A stretch of 64,000 nucleotides of DNA from Rheum nobile (lineage: Eukaryota > Streptophyta > Magnoliopsida > Caryophyllales > Polygonaceae): assembly GCA_027886185.1 (NCBI GenBank), contig WOAB01000056.1, positions 12,710,001 through 12,774,000 of the forward strand, in the 5' to 3' direction. The translations under genes and the position numbers were made by a program. This document shows positions 1-10,835 of this stretch, piece after piece. The notes beneath the pieces were generated by a model that was not told the origin of the DNA, ran no database searches, and worked only from the letters and a program-made list of their open reading frames with translations. Every line of letters begins with the position of its first letter. Positions within the stretch are counted from its first letter, which is position 1.

Positions 1-2
1 TA

Positions 3-3000
3 TATGAAGCCATGAAATATCCTGCTGATGATCACTCTTTATGTGCTATTGATGTGCTTGAGCCTGTAGTACAAGATGTCTTTGATGATGACCAATTAGA
101 TTCTATGCAATCCATGATTGTTGATTCTAGTTTAGATTTTACTCTATCCGCTAACGTGCAGGAAGTTGTCAATGAGTTGGATGCTTACTATAAGCGTCCT
201 ACTGAGCTACCAGGTAAAGCACCTCTGCCACTAACCCTGCCTGGCGAGAAACTTTTACCCTCTATTGTACAGGCACCAGTGATTGAGTTGAAGCAACTTC
301 CCGAGCACCTCAAGTATGTCTTTCTTGGAGACGAGGAGACCCTGCCAGTGATCATCTCTAACAAGCTCACCAAGGAACAAGAAGACAAGTTGGTGGTGGT
401 TCTCAAGGAACACAAGACGGCAATTGGTTGGACCATTGCTGACATCAAGGGAATCAGCCCCACCACATGCATGCACCGAATTCTGCTGGAAGGCGAAGAG
501 AAGCCTTCGCGACAACCCCAGAGGCGTCTGAATCCACCTATGATGGATGTTGTCAAGAAGGAAGTTCTGAAGCTTCTGCAGGCAGGTATGATATTTCCTA
601 TTTCTGACAGTAAGTGGGTTAGTCCTACGCAGGTCGTCCCAAAGAAAGGAGGGATCACAGTTGTGGAAAACCAACATGGAGAGTTAGTCCCTACACGACT
701 GCAGACAGGCTACAGGATGTGCATTGATTACCGCAAGCTGAACGCGGTGACCAGGAAGGACCACTTCCCTCTACCATTCATTGACCAGATGCTCGAGAGA
801 CTGTCAGGTCGTGCATTCTACTGCTTCCTGGATGGATACTCAGGCTATTTCCAGATAGCCATTGCACCTGAAGACCAAGCGAAGACGACATTCACTTGTC
901 CCTTTGGCACTTTTGCCTATCGCAGGATGCCATTTGGATTGTGCAATGCTCCAGGTACCTTCCAGCGGTGTATGGTAAGCATATTTTCTGAGTACATTGA
1001 GAACTTCATAGAGGTATTCATGGATGATTTTACTGTTTATGGAGATGACTTTGATGCATGCTTGCACCATCTATCACTTGTGCTTGCAAGGTGTGTTGAC
1101 ACCAATTTAGTGCTGAATTCTGAGAAGTGTCACTTTATGGTTGAGCAGGGCATTGTTTTGGGTCATATTGTGTCATCTAGGGGTATTGAGGTCGATAAGG
1201 CAAAGATTGAAGTAATTCAGTCTTTGCCCTATCCTACTAATGTTCGTGAAGTTCGTTCTTTTCTAGGCCACGCAGGTTTCTATCGCAGGTTCATTAAAGA
1301 TTTTTCCAAGATCTCATCACCTCTATGTGACCTGCTGAAGAAGGAGATTGGATTTGTGTTTACAGCTGAGTGTCGGGCAGCCTTTGATGAACTGAAGGCT
1401 CGCCTGACCAGTGCCCCAATCATCCAGGCGCCTGACTGGTCTAAGCCCTTTGAGATCATGTGCGACGCCAGTGACTATGCTGTGGGGGCTGTGCTGGGCC
1501 AAAAAGATGGAAGAGCATCCCATGTGATCCAGTATGCATCTATGACGCTAAATGGTGCGCAGAGGAACTACTCCACCACAGAGAAGGAGATGCTGGCAGT
1601 AGTGTTTGCCCTTGAGAAGTTCAGGCAGTACCTGCTTGGTACAAAGGTCTTTGTCTACTCCGACCATGCTGCTCTGCGCTACCTCATGACGAAGAAGGAA
1701 GCCAAGCCAAGGCTGATCCGGTGGATCCTATTACTCATCGAATTTGATGTGGAGATCAAGGACAAGAAGGGTGTTGAGAATCTTGTTGCTGACCACCTCA
1801 GCCGAATTGTCCAGGAAGATAACACCCCACAACCCCAGATTCAGACGAGATTCCCTGATGAGTCTCTATTCTGGCTCACTACTGTAGAGCCTTGGTATGC
1901 TGATTTGGTGAATTTTCTCACCACGGGTGACTTTCCTCCACCCTTCAACAAGGCTCAGAGGGACAGGCTGCGCAGTTCAGCCAGATTTTTTGTCTGGGAC
2001 GACCCCTACCTATGGAAACATTGTTCTGACCAGGTAATTCGTAGGTGTATCCCAGAAAATGAGGTAAATTCTCTCCTTACTTTTTGTCATTCTGAGGCTT
2101 GTGGTGGACACTTTGGGATACAACGAACCGCAAGAAAGGTACTTGAAGCAGGATTTTGGTGGCCTTCCATCTTCAAGGATGCGCATAACCACTGCAAATC
2201 CTGTGACAAGTGTCAACGGGTTGGAAATATATCTCAGAGGGATGAGATGCCACAAATAGGGTTGATTTTCTGTGAAATCTTCGATGTTTGGGGTATTGAC
2301 TTCATGGGACCGTTTCCATCCTCTTGCGGTAACATATATATTTTGCTTGCGGTGGACTACGTTTCCAAGTGGGTGGAAGCGAAGGCCACCAGGACTGATG
2401 ATGCTAAAGTTGTTGCAGAATTCTTGAAGTCCCACATATTTACCAGGTTTGGAGTGCCAAAGGCTCTCATCAGTGATAGGGGAACTCACTTCTGCAACAG
2501 GAAAATTACTGCGATGTTAAAGAAATATCATGTCACGCAACGAGTTTCTACCGCCTATCACCCTCAAACGAATGGGCAAGCTGAAGTGTCCAACCGGGAG
2601 ATAAAGTCCATCTTGGAGAAGACGGTGTCTCCTAATAGAAAAGACTGGAGTTTGAGGCTTGATGACGCACTCTGGGCATACAGGACAGCTTACAAAACAC
2701 CAATTGGTATGTCACCCTTTCGGTTGGTGTTTGGTAAGGCTTGTCACCTTCCAGTGGAGCTAGAGCACAAGGCATATTGGGCTGTAAAGAATTGCAGCTT
2801 GCAGATGGATGAGGCTGGAGTGCTTAGAAAGCTCCAACTACAAGAGCTGGAGGAGGCCAGGATCGAGGCTTATGACAATGCCATTCACTACAAGGAAAGG
2901 ACTAAGGCCTGGCATGACAATATCATACTGAGGAAGGACTTCAAGGTTGGAGACAAAGTCCTCCTATTCCAGTCACGCCTTAGACTTTTCCCAGGCAAGC

Positions 3001-3188
3001 TGAGATCGTACTGGGCCGGACCATATTATGTGACCAAAGTCTTCCCACATGGTGCCGTAGAGCTGTTTGACTCGACATCACAGACTTTGTTCAAGGTGAA
3101 TGGGCAGAGGATAAAGAAATACCATGAAGGCTTCACCAAAGACACCATTGAGGAGGCGTTCCTGAAGGAACCCGAAGCTGAAACGTGA
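3..3188 (+). CDS. Athila-type Ty3/Gypsy polyprotein (RT-RNase H-integrase), 5' partial
   Basis: Polyprotein that copies retrotransposon RNA into DNA and inserts it. The frame is open to the window edge, so the Met at 12 is probably internal and the gag and protease parts lie upstream. Counting from that Met: reverse transcriptase with RRMPFGLCNAPGTFQ and the Athila-style FMDDF catalytic motif near residue 338; RNase H from CDASDYAVGAVL near residue 485; integrase with a His/Cys zinc region (GGHFG then CKSCDKC, about 700-740) and a D,D,E core at DFMGPF (about 763), SDRGTHF (about 822) and NGQAEVSNRE (about 860). No stop or frameshift interrupts 3.1 kb. Stop TGA at 3186. FMDDF, together with the downstream ORF-1-like gene and the conserved post-pol motif, points to the Athila/Tat lineage. 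Confidence 0.93.
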   Translation, partial: YEAMKYPADDHSLCAIDVLEPVVQDVFDDDQLDSMQSMIVDSSLDFTLSANVQEVVNELDAYYKRPTELPGKAPLPLTLPGEKLLPSIVQAPVIELKQLPEHLKYVFLGDEETLPVIISNKLTKEQEDKLVVVLKEHKTAIGWTIADIKGISPTTCMHRILLEGEEKPSRQPQRRLNPPMMDVVKKEVLKLLQAGMIFPISDSKWVSPTQVVPKKGGITVVENQHGELVPTRLQTGYRMCIDYRKLNAVTRKDHFPLPFIDQMLERLSGRAFYCFLDGYSGYFQIAIAPEDQAKTTFTCPFGTFAYRRMPFGLCNAPGTFQRCMVSIFSEYIENFIEVFMDDFTVYGDDFDACLHHLSLVLARCVDTNLVLNSEKCHFMVEQGIVLGHIVSSRGIEVDKAKIEVIQSLPYPTNVREVRSFLGHAGFYRRFIKDFSKISSPLCDLLKKEIGFVFTAECRAAFDELKARLTSAPIIQAPDWSKPFEIMCDASDYAVGAVLGQKDGRASHVIQYASMTLNGAQRNYSTTEKEMLAVVFALEKFRQYLLGTKVFVYSDHAALRYLMTKKEAKPRLIRWILLLIEFDVEIKDKKGVENLVADHLSRIVQEDNTPQPQIQTRFPDESLFWLTTVEPWYADLVNFLTTGDFPPPFNKAQRDRLRSSARFFVWDDPYLWKHCSDQVIRRCIPENEVNSLLTFCHSEACGGHFGIQRTARKVLEAGFWWPSIFKDAHNHCKSCDKCQRVGNISQRDEMPQIGLIFCEIFDVWGIDFMGPFPSSCGNIYILLAVDYVSKWVEAKATRTDDAKVVAEFLKSHIFTRFGVPKALISDRGTHFCNRKITAMLKKYHVTQRVSTAYHPQTNGQAEVSNREIKSILEKTVSPNRKDWSLRLDDALWAYRTAYKTPIGMSPFRLVFGKACHLPVELEHKAYWAVKNCSLQMDEAGVLRKLQLQELEEARIEAYDNAIHYKERTKAWHDNIILRKDFKVGDKVLLFQSRLRLFPGKLRSYWAGPYYVTKVFPHGAVELFDSTSQTLFKVNGQRIKKYHEGFTKDTIEEAFLKEPEAET

Positions 3189-3262
3189 TTGAACCTACAC
3201 TGAGTCGAGCCACGACGTTAACTACGGCGCTTCTCGGGAGGCAACCCGATGATTAGGTAATT
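3189..3262 (+). other. Conserved Athila post-pol segment
   Basis: Immediately after the pol stop comes GTCGAGCCACGACGTTAA followed by GCGCTTCTCGGGAGGCAACC. I recognise this block as recurrent after pol in plant Athila-like elements. Its function is not known to me. It supports the lineage call. Confidence 0.5.
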
Positions 3263-3362
3263 TCTTTTCCTTTCCCTTAGTCAATTCTAGTTATTTCCCT
3301 TTTGTTTCTGTATTTCTGTGTCGAACTCACCTGCAGAAACGTGAAAAATCGAAGAAAGTGTT

Positions 3363-4020
3363 CACGGCGACCGCCGCGTAACTTACGGCGACCGCCGTTA
3401 ATTGCTCACCATGGAGGTTGCCTACGACTTCAAAACGGCGATCGCCGTTTAATTGTGGCGACCGCCGCAATTACGGCGACCGCCTCCCTCCACACGGCGC
3501 CCGCCGTTTCACCCCTCCTCGATCACGCTGTTTGCATCAAATGACGGCGACCGCCGTTTAATCACGGCGACCGCCGCCGTTTCAGGTTCGATTCTTTTTT
3601 TCCTTTTCTTTTAATTTTCGCAAAAAAAAAATGGACCCTGAGAAAACCTTAAACAGGGTGCAAAAGGCATAAAAAGAAACCCGTTAAAACCAAACGGGGG
3701 TAAAAGCCAAAAAAAAAAAAATGGGCCCCCCCTTCCCAGACCTATCATCTAACCTAACCCCCTACCCTCTCCCTCACTTTCCCATTCCCCTCTCTCTCTC
3801 TCTCTCGCCACCCCCCCTCAACCCCAGATCCGGAGACCGCCGCGCCAGCTCGCCGCCAACTTCGCTCGCCGCTTGCCCGCCGCCAGCCAAGGTCGCCGTC
3901 GTCGCTCGCCGTTTCGGAAATCTGCAGAATCTGTGAAAATTGAAAACGGCGACCGCCGCATTCAACACGGCGACCGCCGTTCTTAGCAGCGACCGCCGCC
4001 CAACCCGGCGATCGCCGTTT
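3363..4020 (+). repeat. Dispersed palindromic CGGCGAYCGCCG repeats in Athila spacer
   Basis: About a dozen copies of CGGCGACCGCCG or CGGCGATCGCCG (the latter a perfect 12-bp palindrome) are scattered through the spacer in two clusters, 3363-3590 and 3944-4016, with degenerate copies such as CGGCGCCCGCCG. They are joined by short TTAATT/TTTAATC-like linkers. The middle of the spacer is a pyrimidine-rich leader with a CT microsatellite near 3790-3807. Short ORFs here are repeat artefacts. The spacer has no supported gene. Confidence 0.8.
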
Positions 4021-4066
4021 CGTCGAATCTGGTGATTTTATTTTTATTCTCTCCCTGTTCTGCTTT

Positions 4067-5428
4067 TTGCTGTTGCTAGTAGTTGGGATTATTGAGATGT
4101 CGGGATTTTTGAAACGCTCATTGTCTTCCCGGAAGAAATCAACGGGAGGTGAGCCCTCTCGAAAAAAATCATCGGGGGTTGAGGCCTCCCGTAACAAGGT
4201 TGAGGAGGCTCGTAGGAGGCTTTTGCAGGAGAGGGCTTTTCAGTCCACATTATTCTTTGATCCAGACACTCTGCGGGAGTTGCAAATGTATGAGAGTACG
4301 CAGGAGCTTTTTGTCAATGGTGGGCTGGGTAGTTTCTTCCATTTTGCGGCGCCCACATTCCCCAGCTGGACTGTGGAGTTTCTGGCCAGCTTTGATAGTC
4401 ATTGCGATGAGGAGAGGATCACATTTAGTTTGGGTGGTAGCAGGCACTCTATGTCCTGGACGGACCTTGATCTAGCGCTTGGGATTACCAGGCCACCATC
4501 TTCTGCGCAGGCGTGGAACGCCGCCAATGGTTACTTCCCCTTTTGGTACCACTCCACAGGGTCCAATGTTTACAATCCGCAGGATGGGGAGTACAATTAC
4601 AAGTGGTCGCATCTGGGCCTGCGGCTAGCACATAAAGTAGTGCGGATGGCCTTCAATGGCCAGTCCGAATTGAACAAGCTCCCGTACGACGATTTGTATG
4701 CTGTATGGAGTATGACCCCCGAGTGCCCTCTGGTGTGGGATTGGCGCACCCATTTTATTGCTGCGTGCAGAAAATTTTAGGATAACAAGGGGCAGAAGAT
4801 CGTCATTGGGGGCATGATCACTTTGATAGGCCGCCACCTGGGTCTCGAGCAACCCGACCCTTCCCAGCAACTCTCTCCTGCTTTTACATATGATTGGAAG
4901 CAGCTCAGGACTTCCACTGTGATATCCGGGACCGGGTCTAACCCGAAGTTCTGGCTGTATGGCACGCGGGGTATCTACAAAATCCCCATCCCTTTTCTGT
5001 TTGAGGTGGCCTGTGGCCCGCGCTACAGAGACTTTGATGTGAGCAGTTACCGAGTGGGAGCCCCTGGGGTGCGTCCCGTGCCAGCTGGAAGTGTTGCTCA
5101 GGATGATGATGACAGTGAGGATGAGGACGATGATGCCAATGACGATGAGGACACTGCTATGCCTGCGGTACAGGCTACCGCTGCTGCTGGACCGTCTCAG
5201 GATTACCAGAGACAGACTTGGGAAATGGTCCAGGGGATTGACTCTCGCCAGCAGTCTATGCAGTCGGACTTTGCTGCCTACCACCAGGAGTTCATTGACT
5301 TCCGCCAGGAGTCCAGGGATCACTACGCGACGCAGGCCCAGGACATTCAAGCCCTGGAGGAACAGATGAGGCAGTGGAACCTTTTCATGGGTTCCCAATA
5401 TCCCGATTTCCCACCACCGCCGCAGTAG
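4067..5428 (+). pseudogene. ATHILA ORF-1-like gene of the Athila element, one in-frame stop
   Basis: Third gene of the element, in the position often called env-like. It reads as one frame from 4067 (or the Met at 4097, MSGFLKRSLSS) to TAG at 5426. A single TAG at 4778-4780 splits it, and the frame resumes directly with DNKGQKIVIGGMITLIGRHL, so no bases were gained or lost. The FTLGN/TWTDL-like region (ITFSLGGSRHSMSWTDLDLA) and the GGMIT..I...LGL block match my memory of the ATHILA ORF-1 family. The C-terminal third has an acidic run (DDDDSEDEDDD) and a Gln-rich likely coiled coil ending in PPPP. No clear signal peptide or membrane segment is visible, so the name env-like rests on position only. 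Confidence 0.75.
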
Positions 5429-5492
5429 TAGGTACATTCTTCACTTCTCCTCTGTTATTATGTCTGATATCATTGAGGACAATGCTTATTTT

Positions 5493-5505
5493 AAGTGTGG
5501 GGGAG
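5493..5505 (+). promoter_or_regulatory. Polypurine tract of the Athila element
   Basis: AAGTGTGGGGGAG lies 65 bp after the last ORF. It is the expected plus-strand priming site just before the 3' LTR, which would begin with TG at 5506. Confidence 0.6.
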
Positions 5506-6050
5506 TGGATTATGTATTTATTATTGCTAGTATATTTATCAAAAAAAAAAAATCCTGGGATAGGCTGAAAACCCGAAAGGGCAGTCCAGGTAAAAAGCAG
5601 GTAATCCGACAGGCACTAGGCCTGGGCAAAAGTTGGATTCAGAGTGATGTGAGGCGGTGAGTCCATCTATGATAAAATGAAATGAGTGGCTAGGATGAAA
5701 ACCCGAAAGGGCTCCTAGGCAAAATGAGTGAAAAGAAAAGGAGTGTTTTCTAGGATCTCATTTTACCGGCGGGGCGACATAAGATGAGGAGACAAAGAAG
5801 GATTGTCGGATAGGCCATTGAGGGAGACATAAGGAGTCATAGATGGAGGTTAGGACTAGTGGTTACTTTCAATTTTGGATGACCGGGATAAGCTTGGGGA
5901 AAGTATTATGCTTGCCCTTAGGCTTGGATGTGTATTGAGTTGGCTGATGTGGTTGAAGTTGTGGATATTGCATATGTTTGTGTTGATGTTGTGCTGATTA
6001 TGATGCTGGTGTTGAGGGAACTGATGAAGTAAAGGCCCAATAGGTATAGC
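5506..6050 (+). mobile_element. Athila 3' LTR, end not resolved
   Basis: Starts TGGATTATG after the polypurine tract. It contains two copies of a GAAAACCCGAAAGGGC block (about 5568 and 5697), each followed by an AGGYAAAA-type motif, a pattern I associate with Athila LTRs. Without the 5' LTR the right end cannot be fixed. The sequence changes character at a C-rich/A-rich run near 6050. Confidence 0.5.
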
Positions 6051-6617
6051 CCCCTCTGCCCCCCGCCCCTCCCCCTCCCCCCCCCCCCAAAAAAAAAATA
6101 ATACTTTTTTTCAAAAAAAATAAGTTTTTTAACCTTTATTTAATATAAAAATGTAATTTTAGCAGCCCCAATAGATTTAAGTCATGAAATTATTTCTCTC
6201 CTTTATCTCATTTGAAAATATAATTTCAGTCCGTCCTAATAGATTTAAGTCACAAAATTAAAATTACTTAAGCTTTTTTTCCTCATATCATATGAAAATT
6301 ACCTTAAAGTTCATTAAAAAGTTAAAATTGATTTTTTGCGAAATAGGATTTAAGTCACGTTGGATTTAAGTCACACGAAAATTTTACCGTGTATGATTTT
6401 ACCTCTCTCTGGGGTAAAATCCTGACTTCGCCCCTGTCAGTACCTAATAAGCTCACCCAATGTTAGACAGATCGTTTTATATAAGCGGTCTTGTCTAAAT
6501 TCTATTTGTTTAGGACATAACTTGATAATTCTGATTTGAAAAGAAGAAAAAACTATGCTAGAAAGCCATTATTCCCATTAATATAGACTTGTTTAGAAGG
6601 TATATTTATAAAATAAG
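6051..6617. other. Intergenic with C-run/A-run and GATTTAAGTCA repeats
   Basis: Holds a C-rich tract followed by poly(A) (6051-6100), then AT-rich DNA with four copies of GATTTAAGTCA (about 6174, 6242, 6347, 6362). It could be the distal Athila LTR or an older insertion. No gene is visible. The last five bases (6613-6617, ATAAG) are the left target duplication of the next element. Confidence 0.45.
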
Positions 6618-7511
6618 TGTTGGATCGTTAGAGTTACGTCTGAGGGAACAAATGCTTTGTTCCCACAGAAGGTGCAGCGGAATATTATAGCAAGAAAGAT
6701 AAAGTAAAGAACTCACGATGTATAGTGGAAACCTTAATCAGTCAAATAACTAATCAAGTAAAACCACTACCTTCAAGCTTCTCGCTTGAGAGGATTTTGA
6801 AGAGTCTACTTGTCTTATTGATTTCTTGTTCGATTACACTTGTAGCCTGGACTCCAAACCCTAGACTTCTCACCTAGATTTGAATCTCTTCTACAACGGT
6901 GAATACGAACTCACTCTTATAAGACTCACAAACACTTCAGTTTCTTTTTCTCTCAATTAAATGCTATGAGTTCGTCCATAGAAATGAATCTCACACTCCT
7001 ATAAATACAACTCGATAAACAATCGTAACAAGATAAAATATCTTTTTAAAATCGGCAACAAGAAGATATTAAATAATCTGAAGAATATTATCTTAACCGC
7101 TTATTTTATCTAAGGAAGGATTTCCTAAGATAACATAATCGGAATAAGATAAAATCCTTCTCTCTCCAAATATATTATCTTAGGAAGGATTTCCTAAGAT
7201 AACATAATCGGATTCTTCTCTCTCCAGATCTTCCCATCGGCGCGATCTCCTTGATTCCCTTTTCTGTGACCGCGTGATCTTCAAAGATGATTCCCATAAT
7301 CTTCACTCTGATTATCCTTCACTCCATTCGCAGCTTGAGTTTTGTTCGTCATTGATGTTCCTTGAGAGGTAACAAAGCATGTGAAGAAAGCTTTGTTCCC
7401 TCTGCGATCCTTCGCTGCAATGGATCCCTGAGACAACTGTGTGGTTCCTGAAACACTTGGTTACCCGATTAGTTGAATGTTTGTTACCATCAAAACCTAA
7501 GGAATTCAACA
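6618..7511 (-). repeat. Sirevirus 3' LTR
   Basis: 894 bp. I counted about 22 substitutions and no length difference against the partner at 12849-13742, roughly 2.5 percent divergence. Small ORFs within it have no support. Confidence 0.92.
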
Positions 7512-7526
7512 AATTTCCCCTTGTTG
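7512..7526 (-). promoter_or_regulatory. Polypurine tract next to the 3' LTR
   Basis: On the minus strand this reads CAACAAGGGGAAATT directly before the LTR start TGTTGAATTC. It is the primary plus-strand primer site. Confidence 0.6.
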
Positions 7527-7647
7527 ATGGTGACAAACATCCTTGACAATAAAACTTACATATGAGATAAAGACAGTTGCATAGAAAAAGTTTCAACACT
7601 TAGGCATAATAGTTCCCCATTAGTCCAACATCTATGAAGACATGATT

Positions 7648-7700
7648 TGTTCCCCCTCAACTAAAGCTATCAGTCATTTCCCCCCTTTTGGCATCATCAA
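7648..7700 (-). promoter_or_regulatory. Sirevirus upstream purine-rich motifs
   Basis: The minus strand carries GATGATGCCAAAAGGGGG (about 7679-7696) and TTGAGGGGGAAC (about 7650). Repeated purine tracts of this kind before the 3' LTR are a recognised Sirevirus hallmark. The interval 7527-7951 otherwise has no gene. Confidence 0.6.
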
Positions 7701-7951
7701 AAAAATAAGTAAATAGCAAAAGGAAAATGAGCAAGTCAAGATAAACAAACAACCCCTTGTTCATTAAAAGAAAGCAAATAAACATAAACATCGTACTCAG
7801 ACAACAGACAACGACAAGATATGCAAAGAAGCCAAACATGATCAACATGCCAATCAAGGCAAACACATGAAACAAAAGCAAAGAGAAGTAAAGCAAGCAA
7901 GGATAGATGAGCTAGGGAACAAAAGAGAGGTTGGTTGGCGGGTAAGACAAA

Positions 7952-9643
7952 TCAAACACCACTGGGACCGGCAGAGGGAGCCGACGAGTGGATAGCAATC
8001 AAAGCACGCACGTCCGCCATAAGTCGCTTCTGCTGTTCCGCCAGTTTAGCCACTGCGCGGGACAGAATTCGGATGTCCTTCCCCAAATCAGATGATTCCT
8101 TTTGTCCCCCCTCAGAGTCAGGATCTTCAGATTCCTCTTTTGTCTCCGAAACAACAGGCACACTAGCCACCTTAACCCACTCGACGCCTTCTTGTATGAC
8201 AAACTGCATTTTGTGCAGATTACTGGCGTCCAAGGGGCGAGAGAAGATACTTGCTTCCGTGGAGGTCTGGTATACCTTGTGGTACTCCAAAATTTTCTTG
8301 ATAACTCGGGGAAACGGAAGGGCATGCTGGTCGGTGTTCCTGGCATGGGCCATGTGCTGCATCATCACCTTCGGCGGACAAATGGGTTCCTTCTTCAGTA
8401 GTAGTGACAGAAGAACCACATCCAGATTAGGAGCTTGTTGCGCTTTTGTCCCCTTGGGGTGAAGTTGCATATGAGATAGTGGAACAGAACCTTGTTGACA
8501 ACAGACATTTGAGAGGTGTCGAAACCTCCAGACTCTGGTGGATTTTTCTATCCCAGCAACTTTGCCTACAACCTCAAGATAGGGAAAATCCTTGGGCCAG
8601 AGGCCTTTCGGGTATCCATCATATCCTTCACGGGGAACATTTAGAGCATTGTCGAGCTCAATACTTGAAAACATGTGATTGTACCTCCTATTTTGTAACT
8701 GCCCAGATCAGCATAGGGTATGACCTCAATGACAAAGGTGGAATAGAACTCCCACAGCAGCACTTCATCAACAGCTTCCTCATGGACAAATAAATGCCCC
8801 CACTTTTGGGCATCTAAGAATAGAGAGACTTCCTCCAGAGCATTCTCTCTTAGGAACTCAGGATCCAACAACAGTTCCCTGACCACAGTCTTGTGGCTCA
8901 TATCCTTTACTTCATCAGTTCCCTTTGCTGTGGACTTGGCAAGCTGACGCCTTTGGATCTGGTGCATCAGAGCAGTAAACTCTTGCCTTTTTGGCCTTGC
9001 GCTCATAGATGGGCTAAGACTCGTCATCGGAGCTTAGGGGAATGGCCTTTGAGGCTTGGACCTGAGCACGAGTTCTGCGCTTGGCAGTGCAACTCATCTT
9101 AACCCGACCGGAGGGTTTAGTGACCTTAGCCGACACATCCTCCTCAGCATCCTCCATCAGTTCCTTGGCCAGACTACAAACAACCCCCTGAATTTTCTGA
9201 GTGAGCTCAGCATGCTCCTCTGTCTTTGTTGGCGTTGCCGTGGCGGCTCCTCCCAGAAACTCCTCTGTGTCTTCCTCGATTTGGGTAGGATGGGTAGGTG
9301 AGGATTGGACCTCCTCTCTGTCGTTTGAGGAGACGGTGGTGGGAGCGATTGGGTTGGAGTTAGGGTTAGGGTTTTGGGGAGTAGGTTGTGGTGTAGGGGA
9401 TGATGGGGCGACATATGGGACCATGATGAGTTTGTCTGGTGTAGGCGATGGAGGTGGGAGTGACTTTGGTGGTTGCGGTGGTCGTAGGGGGAGATGAGGG
9501 AATGTTGGAGGAGGATGGCAGGGATTTTGAGATGGCGGCGAGGAGGGCAGGGTCTGTTCCCATGGCCGTGAATTTATTTAGGAGAGTTTGGAGGTTTTTA
9601 GTGGCGGCGGCAGGGAAGTTTGAGTGGGAGGCCATTTTGTGAG
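7952..9643 (-). pseudogene. Sirevirus env-like gene, frameshifted
   Basis: Additional gene between pol and the 3' LTR, about 560 codons, starting MASHSNFPAAA at 9643. It is now split over four overlapping reading frames (9366-9692, 9014-9424, 8641-9027, 7952-8674), implying three small indels. The N-terminal half is Pro/Ser/Thr-rich, followed by an acidic segment. The centre holds FLDAQKWGHLFVH and VLLWEFYSTF, which resemble the plant 'putative transposon protein' domain found in such genes. The C-terminus is acidic and then a likely coiled coil (AVAKLAEQQKRLMADVRALI). No cleavable signal peptide is evident. Role in the element is unknown. Confidence 0.7.
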
Positions 9644-9692
9644 AGATGAGAGAGGAGACGAAAGAGGGCAATAGCAAGTGAGGAGAAGACAC

Positions 9693-10460
9693 AGATGAAG
9701 ATGGTAAGGAGAGAATACCTGGAGAGCCGAATTATATAGATGCCATAAAATCTTTTCGGTTGCCAAGGATATCTTAATATCTTCTATCTGTTTCCAAGAA
9801 TAACCAACTGAGATCTTCACCTTCCCAAAATAAAATCTTCAATATCTGTTCAGATTCAGCCAAACACAAGATCGAGGCCCAACAAGTTACACAGTCGTCA
9901 TATCAACCCTAAATACACAACTCTTCCCAAGGGCAGGCGCATGCCTTAATTTCCTGTCACATCATTCAACTCACAGCTGCAGATCACAGGGAGACGATTC
10001 GTTTTCCCGCCAAACCAGAAGAGTAGTAGTGTGTGATGCTGAGGGAACGTTCCCAGAGAGGGTACAAAGAGCAACACACGAAAAAGTATACAAATTTTTA
10101 GATATTTTTAATCATGAATGAGAGGCTCCCAGATGTGGATGATCAGAGGGGCTCATAGGAAGCATCAAACATGATGGCTAGGGTAAGCTATAGAGTCAAC
10201 AATCATGTGGGCTTATAATGAGGGATCAATACATCAAGTTGACTCTTTTGGGCCGAAAGAAAAACTGTTTCATGTATTATAATGATAGCATAGATAATCA
10301 TGCATGAATTTTTGCACATAGGTGAAGTATTAGCACGAATCTAAGCAGGTTGTTCAATTAATGACCAAGAGAATGAATGCAGATCAAGACATGATGATTA
10401 AACTTTCACAATTTATCATGTAATTTAGTCAATCATCGAGGGAACATAAGAGATAGACAA
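9693..10460 (-). other. Sirevirus interior between pol remnant and env-like gene
   Basis: AT-rich 0.77 kb inside the element with no convincing coding sequence. Probably the untranslated spacer separating pol from the env-like gene. Confidence 0.5.
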
Positions 10461-10627
10461 TCAGTTTAGAGAGATCATACCTAGTTCCATACGGAACTGT
10501 TCGAAGGGTTTCCTATTTAGTGCCTTGGTAAAAATGTCAGCGATCTGATCCTTGGTTCCACGAAAGTCCATGGACACCAACCCTTTCTCCACACAGTCAC
10601 GTAAGAAGTGATGTCTTATCTCAATAT
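10461..10627 (-). pseudogene. C-terminal remnant of Copia RNase H
   Basis: Read on the minus strand from 10627, an open frame gives HIEIRHHFLRDCVEKG, then MDFRGTKDQIADIFTKAL and FEQFRMELGM, ending in TGA at 10463-10461. This is the extreme C-terminus of Ty1/Copia RNase H (the 'RHHFLRD ... QIADIFTKAL' signature). It has no ATG of its own. It shows that pol was once present and that the deletion breakpoint lies just upstream, around 10628-10835. Confidence 0.85.
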
Positions 10628-10835
10628 GCTAGGTACATGAGTGTTGCACAGGAAACAAGTAGATAATTAGTGCACAAGACCACAAACTTTTCCCTTACCC
10701 TTAATTCCAAAGGTTGTTGAACCTCCAAAGGCATGTTGAAGTGAGGTGAGCCATCCTTTGTTCCTTGTCAGGTACCTTTAGTAAGAACTATCGAAATACC
10801 GGGAACTTTCCTCACTTCAGCCTGTATAGAAAGAG

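Noticed and set aside
9355..9380. TTAGGGTTAGGGTTTT, telomere-like
   Set aside because: Only about two units, inside the Pro/Asn-rich part of the Sirevirus env-like gene. A similar short GGTTTAGGGT at 43550 is also isolated.
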